A stretch of DNA of 9,139 nt from an uncultured Oscillospiraceae bacterium. Lineage in GTDB: Bacteria > Bacillota > Clostridia > Oscillospirales > Oscillospiraceae. The stretch spans positions 1-9,139 of the forward strand of contig CANQKJ010000076.1 in assembly GCA_947624465.1 (NCBI GenBank). Reading direction: 5' to 3'. This document shows positions 1-6,232 of the stretch, one piece after another. Numbering within the stretch: the stretch's first letter is position 1; every line of letters starts with the position of its first letter. The notes below the pieces were generated by a model. That model was not told the DNA's origin. It saw nothing but the letters and a program-made list of their open reading frames with translations, and made no database searches. The translations under genes and the position numbers were made by a program.

Positions 1-856
1 CGGCCAGGGCCTTTTCCCGCTCCTGGCCCCGGCCCAGGGCCTTGTCGATCTCGGCCAGCGCGGCGTCCAGCTCCGCGAGCCTGCCGCCGATGACCTCCTC
101 CTCCTTCTCGTGGCCGGCGATGAGCCGCCGGATGACCTCCGCGCTCTCCGCCACAGGCAGCTCGCCCGCCCTGGCCCTGGCGGTCTCGGAGGCAAGGGGG
201 TCCTCCGCCTCGCAGCGGACGCCGGCCAGATACTGGGCCAGCCCCCGCTTTGCCTCGGCGCAGCGGCGCTCCAGGTCGGACGCCTCGGCCTTGAGCCGGT
301 CCTGGAGGACCTGATACCGGCGGGTGCGGAACAGCTCCCGGAAGATGGCCTGCCGGTCCCTGGTGTCGGCCATCAGCAGCTTTTGAAAGTCCCCCTGGGC
401 GATCATGGCGGTCTGGGAGAACTGGTTTTTGTCCAGCCCCAGGATGTCGCGCAGGGCGGCGTTGACCTCCTTGACCCTGGCGATCACCCGCCCGTCGGGG
501 AGGGTGAGGGCGGCGTCGGCGGGCTGGGTCACGGCGCCGTTCCCCCGCCGGGCCGGGCGCTGGTACTCCGGGTTCCGCCGGACGATGTAGGTCTTTCCGC
601 CGTAGAGGAAGGTGAGTTCCACCCAGGTCTCGGCGTCGGGGGCGGCGTACTGGGAGCGCAACATGGCGGGTTCCCGCCAGCCGCCGCTGGCCCCGCCGTA
701 GAGGGCGAAGGAGATGGCGTCGAAGATAGTGGTCTTGCCGGCGCCGGTGTCCCCGGCGATGAGGTACAGCCCGCTTTTGCCCAGCCTGTCCAGCTCCAGG
801 GCGGTCACCCCGGCGTAGGGGCCGAAGGCGGACATGGTCAGCTTGAGCGGCCTCAT
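1..856 (-). CDS. sbcC: SbcC, ATPase subunit of the SbcCD nuclease (5' part only)
   Basis: This is the amino-terminal 285 residues of a Rad50-like SMC-family ATPase; the gene runs off the left edge, and the family is usually about 1000 residues or more. In the known complex SbcC dimerises by its ATPase heads, binds DNA and gates the SbcD nuclease that opens hairpins and protein-blocked DNA ends. Visible here are the N-terminal MRPLKLTMSAFGPY strand, a Walker A motif GDTGAGKTT at residues 35-43 (K41 binds ATP phosphate), and a Q-loop region with NQFSQTAMIAQGDF at 144-157 (Q154). From about residue 180 the sequence turns into charged Glu/Arg/Ala-rich coiled coil that continues to the edge. The ATG at 854-856 overlaps the sbcD stop as ATGA, with GGGAGGTG just upstream, so the two proteins are made coupled. 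The Walker B and signature motifs lie outside the window. Confidence 0.96.
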   Translation of the reverse strand, partial: MRPLKLTMSAFGPYAGVTALELDRLGKSGLYLIAGDTGAGKTTIFDAISFALYGGASGGWREPAMLRSQYAAPDAETWVELTFLYGGKTYIVRRNPEYQRPARRGNGAVTQPADAALTLPDGRVIARVKEVNAALRDILGLDKNQFSQTAMIAQGDFQKLLMADTRDRQAIFRELFRTRRYQVLQDRLKAEASDLERRCAEAKRGLAQYLAGVRCEAEDPLASETARARAGELPVAESAEVIRRLIAGHEKEEEVIGGRLAELDAALAEIDKALGRGQEREKALA

Positions 857-1989
857 GTCTCCACCTCCCAGATCTCCTCGATCAGCGATCGGCAGAGGGC
901 GGCCTGGTCCCCGCTCATGGGCCGGCCGTTCTGTTGCTCAAACAGGGCGGCGAACAGCTCCAGGGGGGACTTGTCCTCTTCCCCGGCGGCGTCGTCGGTC
1001 ACCCCGCCGGAGCGGGTGCGGAGGTTGTCGTAGTCCAGCTTCATCAGGTTGGGGTAGATCGCCCGCAGCTTGCCCAGGGCGTCGTATACGTCCTCCTCGT
1101 CGGTGAGGGTGATGTGCAGATAGTCGCCGGTCTCCGTGCCCTCATAATTGCGTCGGTCGGCGAGCTGCTCATAAGCGCCCCGCAGCTCCCGCAGGTCCCG
1201 GAGGGGGACCAGGGGCACCGTCCGGACGGACAGCCCGCCCTTTTTTCCCAGTTCGGCCACGGTGACCGATTTCACCTGATCCGCCTCGGAGAAGGAGTAT
1301 TTCAGCGGCGAGCCGCAGTAGCGGACCCGCTCCGAACCCACGTTCTGGGGGCCGTGGAGGTGGCCCAGGGCCACATAGTCGAAGGGGGCGAACACGGACC
1401 CGTCCACGTTGTCCAGCCCGCCCACCGACAGCTCCTCCGACTCGGACCGCTCCGCCCCGGTGACGAACTGGTGGGCCACCAGCACGCTCCGGCGGGCGGG
1501 GTCGATGTCCATGGAGCCGACGGCCGCCCGGAGGGCGTCGGTGTAGGTGTCGATCTGCTGATCAGGATAGAAGCGGCGGACGGCTGCCGGCTTCAAAAAG
1601 GGCAGCAGGAAGATATCCACCGGGCCGTATGCGTCGGTCAGGGTAAAGGGTTCCACCTTGCCGCTAAAGGCGCGGGCGAAATGGATGCCGCTGGCGTCGA
1701 TCATCCGGGCGCAGAAGGACAGTCGCTCCGGGGAGTCGTGGTTGCCGCTGATGACAAATACCGGCAGGTCCCGCTTCACCAGGCTGTACAGGAAGTCGTC
1801 GAACAGCTCCACCGCCTCGGCGGGGGGGACGGGCCGGTCGTACACGTCCCCGGCGATCAGGACCGCGTCGGGCCGCTCCGCGTCGATGACCCGCCGGATC
1901 TCCCCCAGGATATGCCTCTGGTCGTCCAGCATGGAGACCTCGTTGACCCGCTTGCCCAGGTGCAGGTCGGACAGATGGACGAGCTTCAC
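853..1989 (-). CDS. sbcD: SbcD, Mre11-like nuclease subunit of SbcCD
   Basis: A 378-residue calcineurin-fold metallophosphoesterase, the usual length for bacterial SbcD. It supplies the Mn-dependent 3'-5' exonuclease and hairpin endonuclease activity of SbcCD in DNA repair. All family metal-binding motifs are present in order: SDLHLGK (D8, H10), GDVYDR (D48), GNHD (N83-H84-D85), the histidine of VAHQF (H173) and GHLH (H210, H212). The capping and SbcC-binding region follows from about residue 230 to the end. The start is a GTG at 1987-1989, giving MKLVHLSDLHLGK as expected for the family, with AAGGAGGG at 1997-2004 placed 7 bases upstream. It is the first gene of an sbcDC operon, transcribed divergently from hpf. 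A long overlapping frame at 1664-2050 is a shadow without family motifs. Confidence 0.97.
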   Translation of the reverse strand: MKLVHLSDLHLGKRVNEVSMLDDQRHILGEIRRVIDAERPDAVLIAGDVYDRPVPPAEAVELFDDFLYSLVKRDLPVFVISGNHDSPERLSFCARMIDASGIHFARAFSGKVEPFTLTDAYGPVDIFLLPFLKPAAVRRFYPDQQIDTYTDALRAAVGSMDIDPARRSVLVAHQFVTGAERSESEELSVGGLDNVDGSVFAPFDYVALGHLHGPQNVGSERVRYCGSPLKYSFSEADQVKSVTVAELGKKGGLSVRTVPLVPLRDLRELRGAYEQLADRRNYEGTETGDYLHITLTDEEDVYDALGKLRAIYPNLMKLDYDNLRTRSGGVTDDAAGEEDKSPLELFAALFEQQNGRPMSGDQAALCRSLIEEIWEVET

Positions 1990-2021
1990 GGATCATCCCT
2001 CCTTGAAAGGCGCTTTTTGCC

Positions 2022-2050
2022 ATTGTACCCCTTTTGGGGCCGGTCCGCAA
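2022..2050 (-). promoter_or_regulatory. Predicted sigma-A promoter of sbcDC
   Basis: On the minus strand a TTGCGG -35 (2045-2050) is followed by a 17-base spacer and a TACAAT -10 (2022-2027), about 33 bases upstream of the sbcD GTG. The -10 matches consensus at 5 of 6 and the spacing is ideal, while the -35 is weak (only TTG). The spacer contains a small CCCCAAAAGGGG hairpin-type sequence next to the -10, which could be a regulator site or chance. Transcript start is not proven. Confidence 0.6.
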
Positions 2051-2137
2051 GAGGGGATGGCGGGTTTGCGCCCCGGAGGGGGATGGAAAAGAATTTGTGA
2101 AAAATTACAAAAAACAGTGGCATTATGGGAAAAACTA

Positions 2138-2146
2138 TGGTACAAT
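2138..2146 (+). promoter_or_regulatory. Predicted extended -10 promoter of hpf
   Basis: TGG-TACAAT (2138-2146) is an extended -10 element (TGn plus a 5/6 match to TATAAT), about 33 bases before the hpf ATG. At the 17-base spacing the -35 position (2118-2123) reads TGGCAT, a poor match, so recognition would rely on the TG extension. The A/T-rich stretch at 2088-2116 could help as an upstream element. Stress sigma factors drive hpf in Bacillus, but I see no convincing match to their consensus here. Confidence 0.5.
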
Positions 2147-2179
2147 GAGCATGACCCCAAACCGGAAGGAGTTGGACAT

Positions 2180-2713
2180 ATGAAATTCACGTATACCGAA
2201 AAGAAGGTCGATCTCCCCAAGAAGCTCCACGACTACGCGGAGAAAAAGGTGGGCAAGCTGGACCGCTACTTCAAGCAGGACGCGGAGGCCAACCTGGTGT
2301 TCAGCGTGGAGAAGGACCGCAACAAGGTGGAGCTGACCATCCGCTCCGGCAGCACCGTCCTTCGGGTGGCCGAGAGCACCTCCGATATGTTCGCCTCGGT
2401 GGACGCGGCGGTGACCTCCATGGAGCGGCAGCTCCGCAAGCACAAGACCCGCCTGGAGAAGCGCCTGCGCACCGCCGCCTTCGAGCCGGCGGAGGAGACC
2501 ACCTCCTTCGTGCCCGAGGAGGAAGAGGAGGAGTTCCGCATCGTCCGCACCAAGAAGTTCCCCATCAAGCCCATGACGGCGGAGGAGGCCGTGCTGGAGA
2601 TGGAGCTGGTGGGCCACAGCTTTTACGCCTTCAAGGACGAGACCAGCGGCGCCTTCGCCGTGGTCTACAAGCGGGCCGCCGGAGGGTACGGCCTCATCGA
2701 GGACGAGACCTGA
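2180..2713 (+). CDS. hpf: Long-form ribosome hibernation promoting factor HPF
   Basis: A 177-residue protein of the long HPF (YvyD/RaiA-like) type. The family binds the 30S decoding region in stationary phase or stress and pairs ribosomes into translationally silent 100S dimers. The N-terminal beta-alpha S30AE domain spans about residues 1-95 with the basic helix MERQLRKHKTRLEKRLR (81-97) that sits in the mRNA/tRNA channel. An acidic linker with PEEEEEE (113-119) follows. The C-terminal dimerisation domain (about 119-177) has the characteristic IVRTKKFPIKPMTAEEA and GHSFYAFKDE segments. The ATG at 2180 has GGAAGGAG at 2164-2171, 8 bases upstream; the same frame is open far upstream, but that part overlaps sbcD antisense and has no family similarity. 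It is a single-gene unit, divergent from sbcD and ended by the terminator at 2734-2765. Confidence 0.96.
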   Translation: MKFTYTEKKVDLPKKLHDYAEKKVGKLDRYFKQDAEANLVFSVEKDRNKVELTIRSGSTVLRVAESTSDMFASVDAAVTSMERQLRKHKTRLEKRLRTAAFEPAEETTSFVPEEEEEEFRIVRTKKFPIKPMTAEEAVLEMELVGHSFYAFKDETSGAFAVVYKRAAGGYGLIEDET

Positions 2714-2733
2714 GTTTTTGTGAACGTAAAACG

Positions 2734-2765
2734 CCGCCCCGCCGGGAAACCGGCGGGGCGGTTTT
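2734..2765. terminator. Bidirectional intrinsic terminator between hpf and the M56 gene
   Basis: A perfect 12-base-pair stem (CCGCCCCGCCGG at 2734-2745 with its complement at 2750-2761) closes a GAAA loop (2746-2749) and is followed by TTTT on the plus strand. AAAA at 2728-2731 gives a matching T run on the minus strand after two extra bases. It lies 20 bases past the hpf stop and 19 bases past the end of the convergent M56 gene (stop at 2781), so it can end both transcripts. Confidence 0.9.
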
Positions 2766-2780
2766 ATGCGCTGCGGGCGG

Positions 2781-5633
2781 TCATTGAAACCAGCCAATGA
2801 CGTAGAAGTCGCCGCCGTAGGGGTCGGAGGTGAGACAGACCGTGAAGGTCTGGCGGTACCAGCCGTCGCCGTCCAGCTTGCCGCGCCAGAACGCCCGGCC
2901 CGGGTCGGCGGGCTTCAGGGCGATGGAGGCTTCATAGAGGATATCGCCGTCTTCCTGCTCCTGAACGTTGTCGGCCGCCGCCTCAAACTCCGTGGCGTTG
3001 CCTTCCTGCCGGTACAGGGCCAGCGCCTCCCACAGGAACCGGCGGGCGGTGGCCTCGGCGTCCTCCCCAAAGGGGACCGTGACTCTGCCGAAATCGAGCC
3101 ACGGGTCCTGGCACAGGGCGAGGAAGGACGCGGAGAGGTCGTCTATGCCCTCCGCCCGGAACAGGAGCTGGACGGGGGTGGGGCCTTCGTGGACGGTCAC
3201 GCTCAGCAGAGCGTCCCCTTCAGAGAAATCCACGCGGACAGGATGGTCACCGCCATCCCACCTCAGAGAGTAGTTGGACAGTGTGCCGATGTCGTCCTCC
3301 ATGCCCTGGTACGTCCACTCCAACGAGGAGAACAGCGCTTTCAGGGGTTCGGCCTCCAGGGCGGTGTCGATCATCGGCCCGGTGCCGGGGAGGATGAAGT
3401 ACCAGCCCTGCCAGCCGCCGTTGGCAAAGCCCCTGTCCAGCAGGTCCAGCAGATACTCCTTGGGCTGGGTCTCGGGGTCGGGAGCGTCATACGGGGTATA
3501 GGCGTAGTCCAGGCAGACCGCCCGGAGGCCGTCCAGGCCCAGGCGCACCCGCACATCCCCGCAGTATTCAGGTTCGCCCACATATCCGGCGGCGATCACC
3601 AGGTACAGCTGGCCGTCCCGCGCCTCAAAGCGGAAGTAGTCGCCAAAGAAAAGGGAGGCCGCCTGGGTCCGGGGGACGGCGGCCAGGGGTTCCCCGGAGA
3701 CGGTGATGTAATCGTTTTCATCGTCCGAGTAGGAGCCGAGCCGCCCCAGAGCCTCGTCCACCACGCCGGAGCAGTCGTATTCCTCCAGGGTGTCGGGGTC
3801 GAACAGGTGGAGTTCCTCTTTGAGGACGCCGGTGCCGTGGGCGGTGCGAAAGACGACCGCCAGGGCCTGCTTCTGCCCGCCGGACGCGCCGTCGCTCAGG
3901 ACGGCGGAGGCGGTCTCGGCCACGTTGTCAGCCCCCCAGCCGCTCTCCGCGCTGCCGGAGAAGGTCACGCTCCGGCCGCTGTGGGTCAGGCGAAACTGAT
4001 GGTAGAGGCCGTCCTCGCCGGAGTCCAGGGCGGTCACTTGGGTGCGCCGCGCCTGCTCCCTGTCGAGGGCGGATTTGGGGGAGCGCATCTCGTCCACCCG
4101 CCAGCCATCGGCGGTGCGCTCAAGACGGACGGAAAAGACCAGAGTGAGGGCACCGCCTTCGTCGGGATAGAAGCGGTCGGTGATGGTGAACTCTACGGCG
4201 TCCGCTGTTTCGTTCACCAGGGTATATATGCTGGGGGAATCGTCGAAGGCCAGCCTATCGGCAAGGGAGGCGTCAAGATAGTAGGTGCGGCCGTTGTGCT
4301 CGGTAAAGATGGGGGAGTTCGCGTCGCCGAAGCTGTTCCGCTCCGTCCAGAACCGGTCGGTGAACCGGGCGTGGACGGCGGCGTCGAAGACGCTCCAGTC
4401 GGCGTATTCGCCGGCGGCGGCCAGATAGGTGATGTTGCCCTGGGTAAAAGAAGTGTCGTCGCCGGCGGCAGTGTTGATTTCAGAGTTCTCCCCGCCGAAC
4501 AGGCGGAGGTACAGCTCCTCGGCCTGCTGGTAGACGGCCAGCTGGTCCTCGTCCAGGATGTCGGACAGGTCGGTGGTGGGGGCGGCGTCCTCGGGCTGGT
4601 CGGCCCGCACCGGGCTGGTGAGCAGGCAGGCCGCCGCGATCACCACCGCGATGACGCCCAAAATGATGGCGGCCACGGCGGGGCGGTGATAGCGCAGCAC
4701 GTTCTTGATGCGGGACCCCGCGTCCCCCTCGTCGAAGGCCAGGGGGGAGGGGGAGGGGAAGCGGCCGGCGGTGGCCAGGGAGAGCAGGGCGGAGGAGTAG
4801 TCGGCCTTCACGTCCTCCCCCAGCACCCGGAGAACCCGCTCGTCACAGGCGGCCTCCATGTCCCGGCTCAGCAGCAGGAAGGCGATCCACGCGGCGGGAT
4901 TGAACCAGTGGACGGCCAGGATGAGCCAGCACAGGGGCTTGACGATGTGGTCGCCCCGGTCCAGGTGGGCCCGCTCGTGGCAGAGAATGAAGCGGCGGGT
5001 GTCCCCGGTGACGCCCACGGGGAGGTAGATCCTGGGACACAGCATCCCCAGGATGAAGGGAGAACCCACATAGGGATGCTCCCAGGCCCCGTATTTGGTG
5101 CGGATGGCGTCGAACAGCTTCAGCTTCAGGCGGAGATAGGAGAACAGGGCGTAGCCCAGCATGGCGGCCAGCCCCGCCTGCCACACGCCGGCCATCACCG
5201 CCCGCAGGGGGAACTGCCGGGGCGCGGGGGCGGAGGGGGCGGCGACGCCGGTCTGGGCCTGAGGGCCGGTCTGGCCTGTCTGGGTCTGGGGGCCTGTCTG
5301 GGTCTGGGGTCCGGGCTGGACCAGCTGATCGGGGGTGAGGCCGGTCTGGCCGCCCTGGGGCAGGGGGTCGATCCGGCCGGTGAACTGCTCCACCCGGGCG
5401 GGGATGTCCTCCGTCACCGGGGAGGGCACCAGGGAGACGGGGCTTTGGAAGGAGAAGGGCAGGGCCAGCCGGGCAAAGACCACCAGCCACAGCAGGCAGA
5501 GGACCTGCCGGGGGACGCGGTTTTTCAGTACCAGCCGCAGCAGCAGCACGATGGCCGCCGCCCAGGCCCCGGCCAGGCTGACCGTCCACATCGGGGCCAT
5601 CAGCGCGTACAGCCGGTTCAGAAAGTCAATCAT
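2781..5633 (-). CDS. M56-family (BlaR1-like) membrane zinc protease/sensor with a large unassigned ectodomain
   Basis: A 950-residue protein; BlaR1/MecR1 are about 590. Hydrophobic segments lie near residues 15-37, 43-61, 142-166 and 318-340, the BlaR1-type four-helix plan. The cytoplasmic loop carries the M56 zinc site: HERAH at 219-223 (catalytic E220), R226-G-D228, and MEAACDE at 259-265, whose E260 is the likely third ligand. In BlaR1 this protease, when triggered, leads to cleavage of the BlaI repressor. A TQTGP-rich linker (107-129) sits in the first outer loop. Residues about 341-950 form an acidic, probably extracellular region in roughly three modules (354-516, 540-712, 724-950), with no SxxK motif anywhere, so it is not a penicillin-binding sensor. 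The ATG at 5633 has AAAGGAGG at 5640-5647 and overlaps the blaI stop by 8 bases. Protease class is sure; signal and substrate are inference. Confidence 0.9.
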   Translation of the reverse strand: MIDFLNRLYALMAPMWTVSLAGAWAAAIVLLLRLVLKNRVPRQVLCLLWLVVFARLALPFSFQSPVSLVPSPVTEDIPARVEQFTGRIDPLPQGGQTGLTPDQLVQPGPQTQTGPQTQTGQTGPQAQTGVAAPSAPAPRQFPLRAVMAGVWQAGLAAMLGYALFSYLRLKLKLFDAIRTKYGAWEHPYVGSPFILGMLCPRIYLPVGVTGDTRRFILCHERAHLDRGDHIVKPLCWLILAVHWFNPAAWIAFLLLSRDMEAACDERVLRVLGEDVKADYSSALLSLATAGRFPSPSPLAFDEGDAGSRIKNVLRYHRPAVAAIILGVIAVVIAAACLLTSPVRADQPEDAAPTTDLSDILDEDQLAVYQQAEELYLRLFGGENSEINTAAGDDTSFTQGNITYLAAAGEYADWSVFDAAVHARFTDRFWTERNSFGDANSPIFTEHNGRTYYLDASLADRLAFDDSPSIYTLVNETADAVEFTITDRFYPDEGGALTLVFSVRLERTADGWRVDEMRSPKSALDREQARRTQVTALDSGEDGLYHQFRLTHSGRSVTFSGSAESGWGADNVAETASAVLSDGASGGQKQALAVVFRTAHGTGVLKEELHLFDPDTLEEYDCSGVVDEALGRLGSYSDDENDYITVSGEPLAAVPRTQAASLFFGDYFRFEARDGQLYLVIAAGYVGEPEYCGDVRVRLGLDGLRAVCLDYAYTPYDAPDPETQPKEYLLDLLDRGFANGGWQGWYFILPGTGPMIDTALEAEPLKALFSSLEWTYQGMEDDIGTLSNYSLRWDGGDHPVRVDFSEGDALLSVTVHEGPTPVQLLFRAEGIDDLSASFLALCQDPWLDFGRVTVPFGEDAEATARRFLWEALALYRQEGNATEFEAAADNVQEQEDGDILYEASIALKPADPGRAFWRGKLDGDGWYRQTFTVCLTSDPYGGDFYVIGWFQ
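5273..5308 (-). repeat. Two perfect 18-base tandem copies inside the M56 gene
   Basis: GGCCTGTCTGGGTCTGGG occurs twice head to tail (5273-5290 and 5291-5308, plus-strand reading). In the protein it encodes two copies of a six-residue GPQTQT-type unit near residues 108-120, and degenerate relatives (QTGPQAQTG) continue to residue 129. The unit length is a multiple of three, so copy-number change would keep the frame. It lies in the loop between the second and third membrane helices and is probably a flexible spacer. Confidence 0.85.
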
Positions 5634-6000
5634 GGCGATCCTCCTTTCGGTGGGCGTCGATGAGGGCCTTCAGTTCCTCCGCCTCCCTGCCGGAGATGGA
5701 GCGGCCCCTGAAAAAGGCGGTGAGGAAGGAGGGCAGGGAGCCGTTGAAGGTCCTGTCCACCACGGCCTGGCTCTCCTCCCGCTGGATGGCCTCTCTGGGG
5801 ATGCGGGAGGTGACGGCGGAACCGTCGTTTTGGAGCACGCCCTTGTCGATGAGCTTTTTCAGCACGGTGTAGGTGGTGGACTTCTTCCAGCCCAGCTCTC
5901 TCTGGGACAGCTCCACCAGCTTCCCGGAGGGGAGGGGTTCGTTCTCCCACACGATGCAGGCAAAGCGGTATTCGCCCTCGGCGAGTCTCGGGGTATCCAT
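5626..6000 (-). CDS. BlaI/MecI-family transcriptional repressor
   Basis: A 124-residue winged-helix repressor, close to the 120-128 typical of BlaI/MecI. The N-terminal DNA-binding domain covers about residues 5-75, with GWKKSTTYTVLKKLIDKG (37-54) as the recognition-helix region. The C-terminal dimerisation helices follow. The segment FLTAFF (92-97) aligns with the site where staphylococcal BlaI is cut between Asn101 and Phe102; here the pair would be A95-F96. Family members bind dyads as dimers, repress their own operon and are cleaved after activation of the partner M56 protease, which is the next gene here. The ATG at 6000 has AAGGAGG at 6010-6016. The promoter upstream carries a perfect dyad over the -10, consistent with autorepression. 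Other target genes cannot be told from this window, so I give no bla/mec symbol. Confidence 0.93.
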   Translation of the reverse strand: MDTPRLAEGEYRFACIVWENEPLPSGKLVELSQRELGWKKSTTYTVLKKLIDKGVLQNDGSAVTSRIPREAIQREESQAVVDRTFNGSLPSFLTAFFRGRSISGREAEELKALIDAHRKEDRHD

Positions 6001-6029
6001 AGAGAGGTTCCTCCTTGCGGTTTATTCAA

Positions 6030-6043
6030 ATAGACCGGTCCAT
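6030..6043. promoter_or_regulatory. Possible second operator near the transcription start
   Basis: ATAGACC-GGTCCAT is a 14-base dyad with one mismatched pair, centred 22 bases (about two helical turns) from the main dyad and at or just downstream of the expected start point. It shares the ATAGACC half-site with the main operator, but the halves face the opposite way, so it may be a single half-site plus chance symmetry around GACCGGTC. Confidence 0.3.
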
Positions 6044-6049
6044 GGCTTG

Positions 6050-6078
6050 AGTCTATCACGATAGACCAACCGTGTCAA
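6050..6078 (-). promoter_or_regulatory. Promoter of the blaI-like/M56 operon
   Basis: On the minus strand a consensus TTGACA -35 (6073-6078), a 17-base spacer and a TAGACT -10 (6050-6055, 4/6) give a strong sigma-A promoter about 50 bases upstream of the repressor ATG. An A/T-rich stretch (6091-6109) just upstream of the -35 could act as an UP element. The operator dyad overlaps the -10 and spacer. Confidence 0.85.
6051..6066. promoter_or_regulatory. Likely BlaI-type operator (perfect dyad over the -10)
   Basis: GTCTATC-AC-GATAGAC is a perfect 7-base inverted repeat with a 2-base centre. Its core TATCACGATA keeps the TA-N6-TA spacing of the classical BlaI/MecI core TACA-NN-TGTA, though the inner bases differ. 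It covers the -10 and part of the spacer of the operon promoter, so bound repressor would block RNA polymerase. Assignment to this repressor is inference from position and symmetry. Confidence 0.72.
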
Positions 6079-6086
6079 CCCCTATC

Positions 6087-6100
6087 TGCAAGAAATTGCA
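6087..6100. repeat. Small dyad upstream of the repressor promoter
   Basis: TGCAA-GAAA-TTGCA is a perfect 5-base inverted repeat with a 4-base centre. It lies directly upstream of the blaI-like -35 and about 85 bases before the expected uppP start point, so it could bind a regulator of either side. It matches no site I can name. Confidence 0.3.
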
Positions 6101-6107
6101 AAATTTT

Positions 6108-6137
6108 TTCCGGCCCCGCCGTTCCGCCGCGCCGGAA
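6108..6137. repeat. Inverted repeat in the blaI/uppP intergenic region
   Basis: TTCCGGC (6108-6114) and GCCGGAA (6131-6137) are perfect 7-base arms around a 16-base GC-rich centre, with a T run outside the left arm and an A run outside the right. There is no T tract in the right place after the stem on either strand, and neither neighbour ends here, so it is not a convincing terminator. It lies between the two divergent promoters. Confidence 0.35.
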
Positions 6138-6169
6138 TGAAAAAACCTCTGGTATTTTTGGAACGGATG

Positions 6170-6178
6170 TGTTAATAT
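6170..6178 (+). promoter_or_regulatory. Predicted extended -10 promoter of uppP
   Basis: TGT-TAATAT (6170-6178) is an extended -10 about 55 bases before the proposed start codon. The -35 position at 17-base spacing (6150-6155, TGGTAT) is a weak match. It would drive uppP and probably the ftsK-like gene after it. Confidence 0.5.
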
Positions 6179-6196
6179 AGTTAAGTTAGCGTATTC

Positions 6197-6228
6197 GGTC
6201 CCGTGGCGCGGGATCAGACTGAGGTGAT
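6197..6228 (+). promoter_or_regulatory. uppP leader: small hairpin and the Shine-Dalgarno that decides the start
   Basis: GGTCCCG (6197-6203) can pair with CGGGATC (6209-6215) around a 5-base loop, with one G-U pair. Six bases on, GAGGTGAT (6221-6228) matches eight consecutive bases of the AAGGAGGTGATC complement of the 16S rRNA end. Its GAGG core ends 8 bases before TTG 6233 but only 2 bases before ATG 6227, which favours the TTG start. Confidence 0.5.
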
Positions 6229-6232
6229 GGCG

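Noticed and set aside
110..2100. Long plus-strand frames (110-1033 and 934-2100) opposite sbcC and sbcD
   Set aside because: They are antisense shadows, while the minus strand shows all SbcD metal motifs and the SbcC Walker A and Q-loop.
2766..5663. A 965-residue open frame on the plus strand, longer than the M56 gene opposite it
   Set aside because: It is a Gly/Val/Gln-rich shadow of a GC-rich gene with no domain or credible start. The minus strand has the HERAH and EAACD zinc-site motifs, membrane helices, a strong ribosome binding site and overlap with the repressor gene.
2781..6000. A classical beta-lactam resistance regulator (blaR1-blaI) call
   Set aside because: The ectodomain has no SxxK serine motif and is far longer than that of BlaR1, and no beta-lactamase or PBP2a gene is adjacent in the window.
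6104..6147. A terminator in the blaI/uppP intergenic region
   Set aside because: The inverted repeat has no T tract after the stem in either direction, and both flanking genes start here rather than end.
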